The position numbers and the translations under genes are program-made. A stretch of 64,000 nucleotides of DNA from assembly GCA_021234155.1 (NCBI GenBank), contig JAJEKV010000013.1:11024075-11088074 (forward strand), in the 5' to 3' direction. Numbering within the stretch: the stretch's first letter is position 1; each line of letters starts with the position of its first letter. Source of the DNA: Isoetes taiwanensis (lineage: Eukaryota; Streptophyta; Lycopodiopsida; Isoetales; Isoetaceae). The notes under the pieces are model-generated. The model was not told the origin of the DNA. It did no database searches and worked only from the letters and a program-made list of their open reading frames with translations. Positions 44,463 to 61,929 of the stretch are shown here, piece after piece.

Positions 44463-44696
44463 ATGGCCGCAGCTGTGCCACTATCGTGTGCATTGCCTCA
44501 GCAGCCAAGGCCATCCCTCTTTGCCACACGATTTCGTTCAAACAACTTCTCTCTGCAGACAAATTCTAAACTCGGGGATGATAAAGAATGCCTTTGGCCG
44601 ATAGACTACTGGATTATATCGAAGGTATTTCCTCCTGAAATGGAGTACATGTTCATCCTAACGGGCACAAAGTTCACCAAGCCACAAAACAAGTGA
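44463..44696 (+). CDS. ORF with plastid-transit-like N-terminus
   Basis: A 77-codon frame starting MAAAVPLSCALPQQPRPSLF and continuing ATRFRSNNFSLQTNSK, rich in Ala/Ser/Arg and lacking acids early, as in plastid transit peptides. A possible donor (TCGAAG/GTATTT) lies at 44620. No mature domain is recognised, so it may be an orphan first exon or chance. Confidence 0.25.
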   Translation: MAAAVPLSCALPQQPRPSLFATRFRSNNFSLQTNSKLGDDKECLWPIDYWIISKVFPPEMEYMFILTGTKFTKPQNK

Positions 44697-45510
44697 ACAT
44701 TGCAAAAAACAAATAGCATAGTTAAGGCTGTTATTGAAAAGTTTTAATCAAGAATGTTTTGAAGGATCAAAATACTTCATTGTCAGCGGCTTTTTATGTG
44801 CTTCACATCATGGTAATATTTTATGAAATAAATCATTGGAACTCAAGGTTTACTTTCATGTGATGCCTTTCTTCATAACCTAGTGGCATGACACGAAATA
44901 CTTAAAGAAGTGCTTAATAGGTCATATTACCCTATGTATAAAAAACATACTACCATAGATGATCCGAGCTCTTGTTAGAATTATTTTCGTTATTTTTGTT
45001 TCGCTATTTTTGCTAGATCCACATGCATGCTCTTAGGTTGGATACCCCATAGTCTACTAGTGCAATGCCTTCCCATATTATAGAAATATCAATCATCACA
45101 TTTTAAGAACTTTTGCACCATTCCAAAGTCACACAAATTTTCCCTGCATGAGTGAGTTGACGAAGAGAAATGTTCGCGGGGGCCTTGGCCGCCGCGATAA
45201 ATTTCTTGTATATTAAATATAGATAAGATATAGTGGCAAATAAATGCACATGCCACCTCAACTAACACCTCATGATTACAATATTTAAATGCTTGCATGC
45301 ACATGTATGCCTAACCACATGCATAGGAACTTCTTGTCACCTTCCTCTCTTATAGTTTGAACGATCCAGATTTCACCTTCCCCCATCTAACGGCCCATGT
45401 GCATGGTGCATGGCCCATGCATGTATGTGCATATGTATGCATGTGCACATCGTGCCCATCCATGCATCACATGAGGTGGAATTATAACAACCCTTGATTT
45501 TGTCATTTGA
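44697..45510. other. Intergenic, no gene seen
   Basis: AT-rich. It ends with a run of CATG/TGCA-rich DNA (45390-45470) that is an older copy of the right part of the 600-bp block described next. Confidence 0.4.
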
Positions 45511-45540
45511 CGGCTAGGATCAATCTCTATGAACATGACC

Positions 45541-46195
45541 CATGGGATGACAAAATCACACATCGATCACGCTGGCTCCAAATGCGACAAAATAGTGCCA
45601 AAGCACCACTCCTTAGAAAGGTCTCGACGAGAGGAATCCAATCGGCGTAGGCCCCACCTTCATCCGACCCCTCATCGCAGTTTTCTACGGGCCTTCAAGG
45701 CGATTAAAACGTAAGGAAGCTTCCTAAAAGTCCATTCATAAATACTTTGCCACCTCACTACCTTTTTTTATTAATGAGGGTGTCTTTTTATTAATGAGGG
45801 TGCCACCTCACCTCCTTTAAAAGAAAAAAATCAATTTAATATTAAAAAGTTAATGGCTAGGATTTATGCTCACCTTTTAATCTAACGGTTGAGATCTGCT
45901 GCACCAACTTTTTTTTTTTTGGCACCTTCCTTGCACCTTCTTCACAAAAATCAAGGGCTAGGATTTATTCTCCTCTTTTGATCCAACGGTTTGGGGATGT
46001 GTTGCATGCTCCCATGCATGCCCATGCATGCCCATCATGGCCATCCATGCACCTCAATGAGGTGGCATTATCCTGGCCTTTCATTTCGTGATTGGACGGC
46101 TGGGATGAATCTCTATGAACATGGGCATGGGATGACAAAACACACATCTAATACGTGTATATATATACAAGTATTTGTACTATCAGTGGGTTTAT
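45541..46195. repeat. 600-bp dispersed repeat, copy A, with CATGCATG cluster
   Basis: Matches 59041-59660 almost throughout: AAAATAGTGCCAAAGCACCA, GGAAGCTTCCTA, two TTTTTATTAATGAGGGTG copies, CACCTCACCTCCTTTAAAAG, AATTTAATATTAAAAAGTTA, TCTAACGGTT, a T-run, TCACAAAAATCAAGGGCTAG, then multiple CATGCATGCC, ATGAATCTCTATGAACATG and ATCTAATACGTGTATATATA. Its right part also repeats sequence at 45.35-45.56 kb. Likely a solo LTR or LTR-like repeat. Confidence 0.8.
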
Positions 46196-46560
46196 TACCA
46201 TGGTTTATGAAGATTTGGGAATAAAATCAAAGCTTAAAAATATTAGTATCTAAAGTTGAGTGTCAAAAATTAAGTTAGAAGAATCCATAGTGGAAGTTGG
46301 GTCGTTCAACATTGCCGTATAGTTTCATATAGTTTCTTAGTCACCGTTTTCTAAGATATAGTCATAGGTAAACCCCCAATTTTGTTTGTTCAAGTCGGAT
46401 TTAAGTATCATAACCCATTAATTCATTGGCATCACATGGTGAAGTATTAGTGTCTTTAACGTTCTTCTTGTTTGAGATTTTATCATCTCAACCATGTCGC
46501 ACAAATGGGAGTCTCAGTATTTAGTTTAAAATCATGAAGCTTGAAGCTAAATGCTTTGCC
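46196..46560. other. No gene seen
   Basis: AT-rich sequence following the TACAAGTATTTGTACTATCA box. Confidence 0.4.
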
Positions 46561-46566
46561 CGATAG

Positions 46567-46650
46567 CCATTCAATGAAGCTCACCATTGTTTATTAGAAC
46601 TTCTAGCCGTTAGAAGTTCACCATTATTTACTAGAACTATTTCATCTATA
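46567..46650. repeat. Short dispersed duplication
   Basis: AAGCTCACCATTGTTTATTA, GAACTTCT, GTTAGAAGTTCACCATTATT and TTTCATC recur in order at 47345-47425. Confidence 0.7.
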
Positions 46651-49600
46651 GAATAAAAACATCCAATGTTGCTCCCAGTGCCATGTTAAAAACTTGTTTC
46701 CTAGTAATGGACCTCCTTTTGGAATATTCAAAATTGCCGGAATTGGGTGATTCTCTTTGGACTCGCACATTGACTCAAACCATGTTTGACATATATGGCC
46801 CCATTTGGCGCCCACTAAATTGGTTCTCAGAAGATAATAACTCTAATACTTTTTTGCCTTGGCTTTCACCGATTATGGGACAAAATACATGGAGTGTATC
46901 TTCATCAAAGTCCCCACTAAATGGAGATCACACTAAGGGGCTTATTGCTATTGCCTTTCTTTTTTGAATTCTAACTTTAGAGCAGTCAAGAAAGTTTTGT
47001 GAATGGAAGGCAACTCGTTAGAGTCTCAATGAAGAGTTTATCAAGAAAATTTTGAAAGTTGAAGTTACCTTAAGTGGGCAAGGTCAAATATAAAAAGCAA
47101 AGCTAAATTTGATTAAATTAAAAGAGTCGAGGTAAATGTATAAACCAAAGTCAAAAATAGAGTCAAAGATCGATTTGCAGAATGTCAAGAATAATTTGAC
47201 AATTTGGTGATATCGAACCAGACAACTCAAATGTACAAAAAAACCTATCTAGCAAAGTCGAGTCGGATAGCTCGACTTTCATGTTGTCTAATGTTAAGTT
47301 AAAAGAAGTCATTATCATAGTGGAAGTCACCAAGTAGAGGTGGGAGGCTCACCATTGTTTATTACAACTTCTTGCAGTCAGAAGCTCACCATTATTTATG
47401 AGAACTTTTTCATCCATTGTCTCTCCATCCAGGACTTAATATTCGGTGGACTGGCCAGCACGGCATGCTAGCAAATGGCAGTATGCTAGATTACGCACGA
47501 ACATTTCTCTTTACTAGTTGAAACTCTATTTTATCCAAACCCGTGGAGTTGAAATCACTATTAACGTCCTCATGAGAGATGACAACGAGTAAAACAAACA
47601 GACATGGTACCGTCTAATATAGTAATTAGAGAAACTATGGATTTAAAACCTTTATAGTAGATAAATCATCTAGTAATATTCCAGGCATTCCCACCTAAAG
47701 AAGGATCAATTAGATCGGCTATAGAAAACCCAAGAAACTTGAAGAGGATGATATAGCAATTTGCACAGCTGAAGAGATTTTGTGCTACTGTGGATCATTA
47801 ATTGATAGACCTTGCCACCCACCATACCCAATAATCCAAGTGGGTTCGCCCACCTCCGAGCATGTACTATGAAGTGATACCTCCTATTTGACAATCGAAT
47901 GATGACTTCACCCTAGCATACAAAAAACCTCATCGTAAACCACTAATTTAGAGCATTTTTGGCCCGCTGTTTTGCACCATTTTTTCTTTTTTTCACAATA
48001 TTTGCTCTATGCAACGATAGTGATCGCGAATAAAAATTCATGGAATTTTGCAATTCCACAATTAAATTATGGTAGCATAAGTGTATCTCATTAAACAATT
48101 TCAAATGAAAATGCATCCATACACACTTTCAACCTACTTAAATTATGAATGTATGCCAAATGTTTCATATCGTAGATAAGGGTCCCCAACAAGCATAAAT
48201 ATATATATATATACAATAAGTATTGTATGATTTCCATTTGCCATTTAAATACGCGCATTGATTGGTAGATATCTTACACCTACAAAAAACTTTTTACCTT
48301 TGGTGTGGAAGAGCCCGGTAGGATGTCTTCATGATACGACTTGCTATTTGTATTCTCCCATTTGGATTTTGCATAATATGGACGTGACATTGTACTTGTA
48401 TTTTTAAGTGTCAACATATTGTCGAGAAGTTGTCAATGACCAAATTAGATAGCAAGGCACCAATGCCTACAAAATAAAGCATTGCACATACACTGCATCT
48501 CTCCGTATTGATAGAATAGGCCCTAAACGTATATCTTGTTGCATAATAAAGCATTCAAACATTATATAGATTTAAGTAAACAGCTTCTTCCTTTTGTTTT
48601 GGGGTTGATTGGTGTGGTCTTTGTAATATCCATAATATCTTGTCATTGTTTAATGCCAAAACTTTATGTGTGATTGAATCCCATGTGCTTAAAGAATTCC
48701 CCTAAATAATTTCTTCAATTGAAAATGTTAAACAAAGGATTTTACTCTGCTAAAAGAGCTTCCCTAAATAACTTCTCTTAATATCCCCTGAATGAAAGGT
48801 TTTTCCATTTTCATCTTGATCTATTTAGTTATTTGGTTTTGTGAATGATTTTGAAGCTCTTCACCTCCGATTGATTTGCATAATTCAAAAATAGCATAGA
48901 AGTTGGATGCGAAAGTTCTAGGTTCCAACGATTATCATGCAACATTTCTCTGGAGTTGGATGCAAAAAATCCAGGTTCAAAATCATTGAACCCATCTTAA
49001 GAAAATATTGTTACTTGAATTGGGTGAATGGTGGATAACAAGGATATGCTACTAAATTGGCTCCCTTTTGAAGAAAGAATAACAGCCTCTTGTTCATCTG
49101 CAAGCAGAATTACAACAACTGGACCTACTTTATGCAATGATAATACATTTAAAGTAGGTATAGTCTTATCCATACGATGGTGTATGCTTTTGCCTTGGAT
49201 TAACTTTCATTCAACGGTTGCACAACTCAATGAGCTATCAAAGTGCGAGCCCTTCAAGACTGATCAATAGCTTAGAGTTACAACTCTTCTTGCATCCACT
49301 GTCAAAATCTTCCCTAAAGGACAAAAGTATACAATTGAGAGGTCAGGGCTTATCATGTGGCCTTTCGGCGTCACGCCACCCTCATGCTAGATCCGTAAGC
49401 ACCATGGAAGCAAGAAGGGTATTTTGCTCCTTTTTATATTCCGAGCTTCCAATCGAGAGTGCAAACCAAGGCCCAAAGCAAAATGATTTTATGTTGATTG
49501 CAAATCTTTCAACATTATTTTAGTTTGCAAAATGTTTTGAGTGGAATTGTCGATCGTGCATTTACTACCGGTTGCCCAAATCAAGTTTTTGCAAAGTTAA

Positions 49601-52600
49601 AATTGCAACGCGGTATTCAAAACAACGATGTAGCTACCTCAATTTGAACAAACTAAATATCGAGTGCTCTCGCTCTCTCTGTCTCAGTTGATTAACAATG
49701 AAACAATTTTTCATTCATTATTAGAGTGTAAGATGGTGGGGAAGATAATGACAAAACGCCACAATCCAAAGCTCATTGTGCTTTCGATCCAACAAAATTC
49801 CAAATACACAAAAACAAAGGGATCACCAAGCACAAGGGGTGCCCAAAATTGTCAATGACCATTGTTTCAAATCTCCAACTAGTTGGACAAATTTTTTCTT
49901 CTAAAATAATTGTCCGAGAACCATATGCATCATCTTAGTGTGAAGAAATATTACATTCATAAACATAGTTTCTTTGTTCCAATATCACATCGAGTAGCGA
50001 GAACTCCATAAAACTCCAGACTCATCTCAAATTAATCAAAATAACCGAAAAGATTCAAAAATGTCTCAAAGACTACTAGTATAATAGCTATACCATACGA
50101 GGATTTCCGAGAAGGTGAAAATAGTTAAATTCTCCGGAATTGGCAAGAACACAAGATGATAACGCATACACTACTTAAAACCATATTATATTTAGATTCC
50201 GATGCTCGCATCCAAAATGAGACCCGAAAAGCTTCATATCTAAAGACAGCCCTGGGCTCCATTCATTTGTAAAGACAGCAGAGGGAGAAGTGTCCAAATG
50301 GTTTCACTTCCACTTAAAGAATTGAAAATCGAATCTGAGAATGAATTACGGGAAGTTTAACTACACAAAATTCGACTACAACCTAAGTTTCCAAAATAAA
50401 ATAAAAGACCACTTTTTTTTCTAGGGATAGAATATGTACCCCCAATGATTGTTGCAAATAAATGTTCCATCCGACTTGTAGCAATTCCTAAAAATCAAGA
50501 TGGGACTCTAGACGTAATGAACTCCCACCAACAAGACCATCCATCCTGCCTCATTACGCCCATTAGTCCAAATAAGCAAGACATACATGCAGAAAAAGTG
50601 TTAGATCGACCACGTTTGCCACATCAAAAGTATGTGGCAAAGCCGCCCTCCGAAAGTAATCCCAAAGTCGAATCTAGAAAAAAATGTTCTTGTAAAAATA
50701 TAATTATCAAATTACGGTGAATAATAATGATAAAAAATACCTAACTAAAAGATTCTCCAAATAAATTAAACTAATTGAAGAACAGAACACACATGCATAA
50801 AGATCTTATATTGCTTATTTCAAAAATCTACATTGTTTGGTAAGCAACAAAGCCATAAGCCAAATTAGCTTCCTATATGAAAGCCGGGATCTTATCCGGC
50901 TAAGGTGGAAGTGGAGAAGTCAATTTGGGATACTTATTTTAGCATATACAATTACATGCACGTTATCTCCTTTAGCATGCATCACCTCCTGTTATAGATG
51001 AGGAGTGATAAGAGATGAGGAGGATACTCGAATAACTTCCTATAAATGCAAGGCAAAGAGACAAAGCTACATTGAGCATTGTATATCCGAATAACACCAA
51101 GGTGCATGAACAATAATCAAGATGTTAAAGTAGAGGGTCCTTTAACAAGGTCCATTTTAATTTATGCACTTACATTTCGCCAATTCTTGCATATTTTACC
51201 ACATTTTACTTGAGTTTAAAGAAGCATGGGATTTATTTGCACTAAATATCTTGTAAGATGCTTAAGGCATACTTTGTATGCCCTGGACAAAACGAAAATA
51301 AGAGACAAATTTAACATTCAGGACGATATGCAGAATCTTGAAGTCCCTATCGGTTGTAATAAATGAAATTCATCGGGAGAAGTCACACGCAAAACAATTC
51401 ATGTAATGTTATCATTCAAGAAAAATAGAAGACGACAATCTAGGTCAAACCGATTATGGCTGCAAAAATGATTCATCATCATGAACATGCCAAATATAAA
51501 ACAAAATATTTACACCAAGAAATGGATTTCCAAAATTAACTATGGCATTGATTGGGCATACCGCTAATATATTCCAAAATAAGGCACAACATAACCTCGG
51601 CAAAAACTTACGAGCATGTTTTTTGAAAAGTTGAAGCAAACAAACATTTGGTCATAGGCAATGATTTGGTGGTCCGAACATGTATGACATTGCAATTCCC
51701 AAAATCTTTGTGACCTTCACAATTTTGGAGCTTGTGCAAAATCTTGCAAAACATTATAGAACATGCTTTGTTGATCTGTCCTATTGTTGCGTTTCTGAAA
51801 CATTGGATTTGCAAACATTAAGACATTGCACAAAAATCAGCAAGAAAGGCAAAAATCAACAATATGTTCAAGACTCATCTTCCAATGCCAAAGAACCTCC
51901 AAAGCAACGATGTCCAAAGTAAAATGGTAAATTGTTGCAAAGTTGCATGCATAGAGGGAACTCACATGTTTGTAAAATACAGCTCCTATCAAATTGTGAT
52001 GACAAAAGGTTCGTTGTCTCTAGCATGCAGAATGGTATTTGCATGATATTTGCTTGTTGCCCACAACATCTAATAATCTCAATCAAAAGTCCTTTGTCCC
52101 AAAGGTAACAACGAAAATGAAGCGCGTGGTTCCATCATGTGCATAGTTCAATGAAAGCCTATTGAACTCTACGAGATGTGGAGTAAAAGCCCGAACACTA
52201 AAATGTTGAAACAATACATATGGAACACATCGGCATTTAAGATATATAACGTGAATCCTAGAAGCACGTTTTATGGAATGAGTTTGAAGGCTTTCCATAT
52301 CCATATAAATATTGAGCGTTAAGCGGAAGAAGAAAAGAACTTCGTGAAATTTAATGTAGATCCTTGCATCACTCAAACTAGTCATCATTTTGCAAAAAAT
52401 GATTCAGAGTGTTATTACGACAACTATGCAATGAAGCCCAAAAAAGAAGCAATAGAGGGTTGAGGCCTCCAGCTAAACTTATCCTCTTCACGCCCAAATG
52501 AGAGCTCATCATTTCGAAATATTTATGATAGTAATTTGTTCATTAGAATTTTGGTTGAGACATCATTTTCCTCGAGTCCACATCGGGATATCTCACGAAA

Positions 52601-52619
52601 ATGTTCAAGTATATCTGAC
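46651..52619. other. Long AT-rich stretch without recognisable genes
   Basis: Frames up to about 100 codons (46683-46967 plus, 49218-49523 plus, 50445-50720 plus, 52083-52388 minus) show no recognised domain and no joined exon structure. A CTCTCGCTCTCTCTGTCTC tract lies at about 49664. Confidence 0.4.
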
Positions 52620-52790
52620 CTGAATGGGATCCCCAATACTGAAGAACGCTCTTGCAAAATAGCATACAACTGCATGATCCATTGACCCGGCAATTATAAG
52701 GGGCTGTGCAAATCGCTTAACGATTACCAAAAAGCATGCATGGTCAGCGAGGCAATCTCCCTCAATAATGGCGAATTCTCTTTGCATGTC
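52620..52790 (-). CDS. Exon-like segment, unassigned protein
   Basis: A 171-nt, 57-codon open block bounded by a good acceptor (ACTTCTGCAG) and a donor (ATTCAG/GTCAGA) with phase 0 at both ends. It encodes DMQREFAIIEGDCLADHACF, then LVIVKRFAQPLIIAGSMDHA and VVCYFARAFFSIGDPIQ, a very protein-like alternation of helices. No family is recognised and neighbouring minus frames could not be joined to it confidently. Confidence 0.4.
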
Positions 52791-57897
<5,107 letters not shown>

Positions 57898-57954
57898 TAT
57901 ATACAAGAAATTGTTAAGTTTAGGGCCTGCAAAAGATGACGCAACACAAAATTT

Positions 57955-59040
57955 TACTTGGATTTCTCCAAGATTTTCTTGATCCCTTGAGATATTATTA
58001 AGGTTGTCTTGAATTCCCTAAGATTTTTCTATATTCCCTTAGATTCTATGAAGATTACCTTAGATTCTTAAGATTCTATCAAGATTCCTTTAGTTTCTCA
58101 GAGATTCTATGAAAATTCCCCTAGATTCCTTTTGATTCTACGAAGATTCACCTAGATTCTCCAAGATTCCATGAAAACATGCTCAGCATTAAAGATTCCC
58201 CTCCAAAACACACTAGTGTGAAAGATTCCCTTAGATTCTTAAGATTTTATAAAGATTCCCCTACATTTCTGAAGACTATCTCAAGGTTCCTTTAGATTCT
58301 GCAATATTCTATGTAGATTCTCTTTAATTCCTGTAGATTTTATGAAGATTCTCCAAGATTCTATCAAGATTCCTCTGGATTCTCAAAGATTTTATAAACA
58401 TTTCCTTAGATTCCCCTAGATTTCCTAAGATTCTCTTGAGATTCCCCACATTTTTCAAAGATTATCCAAAGATTCCTCTCTATATTTTCCATGATTCCAT
58501 GTAGATTCTCTTAGGTTTTCCAAGATTCTAAAGATTCCTCTAGGTTCCCCAAGATTCTATGAAGATTTCCCTAGATTACCCAAGATTCTATGAAGATTCT
58601 CCTAGATTCTCTAAGATTCCATCGAGATTCCTTAGATTCTCAAAAGTTTAAGAAGATTCCCTAGATTCCTAAAGATTCTCTTAGATTCCTTAAAGTTCTA
58701 CAAAGATTCCTCTAGATTCTAAGATCCTCTGAGATTCCTAGATTTTATTAAGATTCTCCAAGATTCTCTAAGATTCCATCTAGATTCCCATAATTCTTAA
58801 AGATTTCATGAAGATTCCTCTAGATTGTCCTAGATTCCCAAAGATTTGTTTGAGATTCCCTAAAAGATTCTCTAAAGATTCCCATAGATTCCAAAGAATG
58901 CTTCAAGGTTCCTCTAGACTATGAAGATTCTCCTATATTCCCTCAAGTTACCATAGATTCCTTGAAACTTCGAAGATTCTCCTATATTCCTCAAGTTACC
59001 ATAGATTCCTTGAAACTTCGAAGATTCCAAGAAGATTACG
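57955..59040. repeat. GATTC-core repeat array, 1.1 kb
   Basis: Close to 90 irregular short units built on AGATTC, typically CCCTAGATTC, TCCAAGATTC, TATGAAGATTCC. Spacing is mostly 8-14 bp, often alternating into pairs of about 22-24 bp. The last 110 bp contain two longer exact copies (GAAGATTCTCCTATATTCC, CAAGTTACCATAGATTCCTT). It follows the (TA)n tract as the shorter array at 41.56 kb follows TATATATATACAAG. Confidence 0.9.
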
Positions 59041-59660
59041 AGTATTCGATCACGTTGGCTCAAGCTGCAACAAAATAGTGCCAAAGCACCACTCTTTTGG
59101 AAGATCGTGAGAGGAAACCAACGTAGGCCCACCTTAATCAGACCCCTCTCTTTGCATAAGCTACGGGCCTTGAAGGCGATTAAATATAAGGAAGCTTCCT
59201 AGAGTCCATTCATAAATATCTCACTACCTTTTTATTAATGAGGGTGCCTTTTTATTAATAAGGGTGCCACCTCACCTCCTTTAAAAAGAAAAAAAATCAA
59301 TTTAATATTAAAAAGTTAATGGCTAGGATTTATGCTCATCTTTTAATCTAACGGTTTGAGATCTGCTTTGCACCAACTTTTTTTTTTTTTTTGGCATCTT
59401 CCTTACACCTTCTTCACAAAAATCAAGGGCTAGGATTTATTCTCCCCTTCGATCCAGCGGTTCGGGGATGTGGTGCATGCCCCATGCATGCCCATCATGG
59501 CCATCCATGCACCTCAATGAGGTGGCATTATCCTCAGCCTTTCATTCCGGTGATTGGGCCGGTTTGGGATGAATCTCTATGAACATGCCCATGGGATGAC
59601 AAAACACACATCTAATACGTGTATATATATTAGTGATATACAAGTTTTTGTACTATCAAT
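59041..59660. repeat. 600-bp dispersed repeat, copy B
   Basis: Same orientation and block order as 45541-46195, including the twin TTTTTATTAAT boxes, TCTAACGGTT, T-run, CATGCATG cluster, AATCTCTATGAACATG and CTAATACGTGTATATATA. Confidence 0.85.
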
Positions 59661-60049
59661 GGGTATGTTAGCCGTTAATCTTGAATGACATGGTTTACGG
59701 AACCTATTATGTCCTACTACAAGTCTTCATGTCAGGACAACACCACAAAACCATGGGTCCAGGCAGGGGTCCAAAACCATGTCATTGTCAAACAATTTTA
59801 TTTGTGAGTTTGAAGCAAAGATTACACACATCGAAAGTGGATATACAAGTTTTGTACTATCAATGGGTATGTTAGTTGTTAATCTTGAATGACATGGTTT
59901 ACGGGACCTATTATGTCCTACTACAAGTCTTCATGTCAGGACAACACCACAAAACCATGGGTCCAGGCACGGGTCCAAAACCATGTCATTGTCAAACAAT
60001 TTTATTTGACAGTTTGAAGCAGCATTACACACATCGAAAGTGGAAGTTG
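59635..60049. repeat. 206-bp near-perfect tandem duplication
   Basis: Unit 1 (59635-59839) and unit 2 (59840-60049) both begin GATATACAAG and run through ACTATCAATGGGTATGTTAG, GACATGGTTTACGG, ATTATGTCCTACTACAAGTC, CAAAACCATGGGTCCAGGCA and CACACATCGAAAGTGG with only a handful of differences, so it is much younger than most repeats here. Confidence 0.95.
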
Positions 60050-61929
60050 CACATGGCATGCAATGCCCATGTAGCTTACATCATAAAACAATAACCATCA
60101 CTAAAAGCTCACTTCATACAGACAAACACTAATTTTTTTGCTTGGAAAAGGAAATAAGAGTTGCATTGTTGCAACATTAAAACTTATGTTGATAACACCA
60201 CTTTACATGTTACAAATAAGCTGCAATCTTGCCCCAATCATTAGGCATCAAAGGAACATGGATGTTCATATTTCAAGCATGTTGGATTAGACCAGTTTTG
60301 CAAGGCATTACTTTCGACAAAACACACAGTATGAAGTCGCATATTATGCCCGTCCAAAACTACGAAAATGGGGTAAGTATGTCTTTCTTTGACATATCTA
60401 AACCCTTGTAGATAATATCATTTTGTAAAGAAACGTCAAATGCATTTTTCCAAAAGGACATCTTTGCAAACATATTGCACCAAAAAATCATCACAAGCAA
60501 ACTTGAAGACAAAAATGAACACAAATGAATAAACTTAAGACCTTGCATTCGGATCAAGAAAAAGAATATACCTATGTCTTGTGCGACCCATCAATAAGAC
60601 AAATGAAAAATGATCTTTGATAGGAAATCTTTGGCGATAGCAATCCTTCTCGAACCACCAAAGTAGCGAGCATGCCTTTTCTTTTTGCTTCAAAACCATG
60701 AACCATCATGCCTTGTAAAAATCAACTTGTCATCGGTAAATTATCCATTGCAATGTCATATGAAAACAAAAGTACATCAAGCAAATGATCTTCCCTTCCC
60801 CTTCAATCTCCATAATCACGCAAGTCATGAACAATGCTCATTTTCAAATTGCAAACACTACTTAAGGAAAAAGAGCTAAGCTCACTTTGCACGCATCCCT
60901 ATTGTTATCAAAATTGTACCATGTGGCTGGGGTTGAGTTTAGTTCGAACAACTCATTATTTCCCCTCTTGTTGCATTCTTCTAAAACCAAAGAATTTGGC
61001 AGCAAAGAAACCCAAAAAAAATCTTAAATTCAATGGCATACCTTATAAAACTTTTGTGCACGAAGCTTTGAAAATCCTTCATGTTCGGCGTGCACTTCTT
61101 TTTTAATGAACAAGCGCCAAATGGAGGGAACAACGGTGTTCATAGCTCGGTGAGACCACCAAATTAACATACACCAAAAATTGCCATAGCCCTTTGCTTC
61201 CAAATCTAAAACGACAAGTGAGATCAAAGTCAATGATAAATCTTAAAAAATAGAAGACATAAGACATCACCTCATTGTCTTTAGAGTCTTTTACAACCCA
61301 TCTACACATGCTGAGTTGCAGTCTAACTTCACAATCCCTATGATTGTCTGGCAAAAAAAATGAAGTTTTATAAGAGAAAAAATAATGGGCTTTTAAGCAA
61401 AGTGTCAATGCCTATTCAGTTATTCGCGGCATTGAGTTATTCGCCAGTTCACAGATGCTAACTTATTTCCAAGAGATGCTAATACAGCTCCGGCTCCCAA
61501 AATAATGCTCCTTTAAAAGAGAAGGCACATTGTGTAGTTTGCCTATTTGCATATGCTTGTAAAAAATGACATGTGCTCCAAGAGCTTTTAACCAAAAGGA
61601 CTTATGGTGCTTTGCAAGATAAATATCACGGATATATCTTTGGGTTCACCGAAAAAAGATGACACGAAATATCACATTGTGTATTTGCAGATAATAATAT
61701 GTTAGTAGAAAAGGACGCCTGCTGCAATTTAAAAAATAAGAGTACTCATTGTAGGTACTATCATTATTCACATGTATCCTCACAAAACACCTCTTCAATC
61801 AAATCTTTACAAAATTGACTTTCGGTCTTAGGTGATGCAAAAGTGTAATCCAGATAAAAGCAAAGATGTACATTGATTTCTAAAAGATGCTTGAAGGCGA
61901 TTTTGCTTTTTACGACTAGGCAAAAGCCA
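60050..61929. other. No confident gene; exon-like minus frames
   Basis: Two minus blocks have splice-like borders: 61347-61271 (TTTGCCAG acceptor, GAG/GTGATG donor; NHRDCEVRLQLSMCRWVVKD) and 61205-61042 (GTTTTAG acceptor, AAG/GTATGC donor; LEAKGYGNFW, IWRLFIKKEVHAEHEGFSKL). Their phases do not join each other, and no family is recognised. Confidence 0.35.

Noticed and set aside
46683-46967. 94-codon plus ORF
   Set aside because: No similarity, no splice context and AT-rich surroundings; probably chance.
52083-52388. Minus ORF with IKFHEVLFFF...MDMESL reminiscent of the UPL5 middle region
   Set aside because: The expected following block (WSQYLAILKEL-like) is absent.
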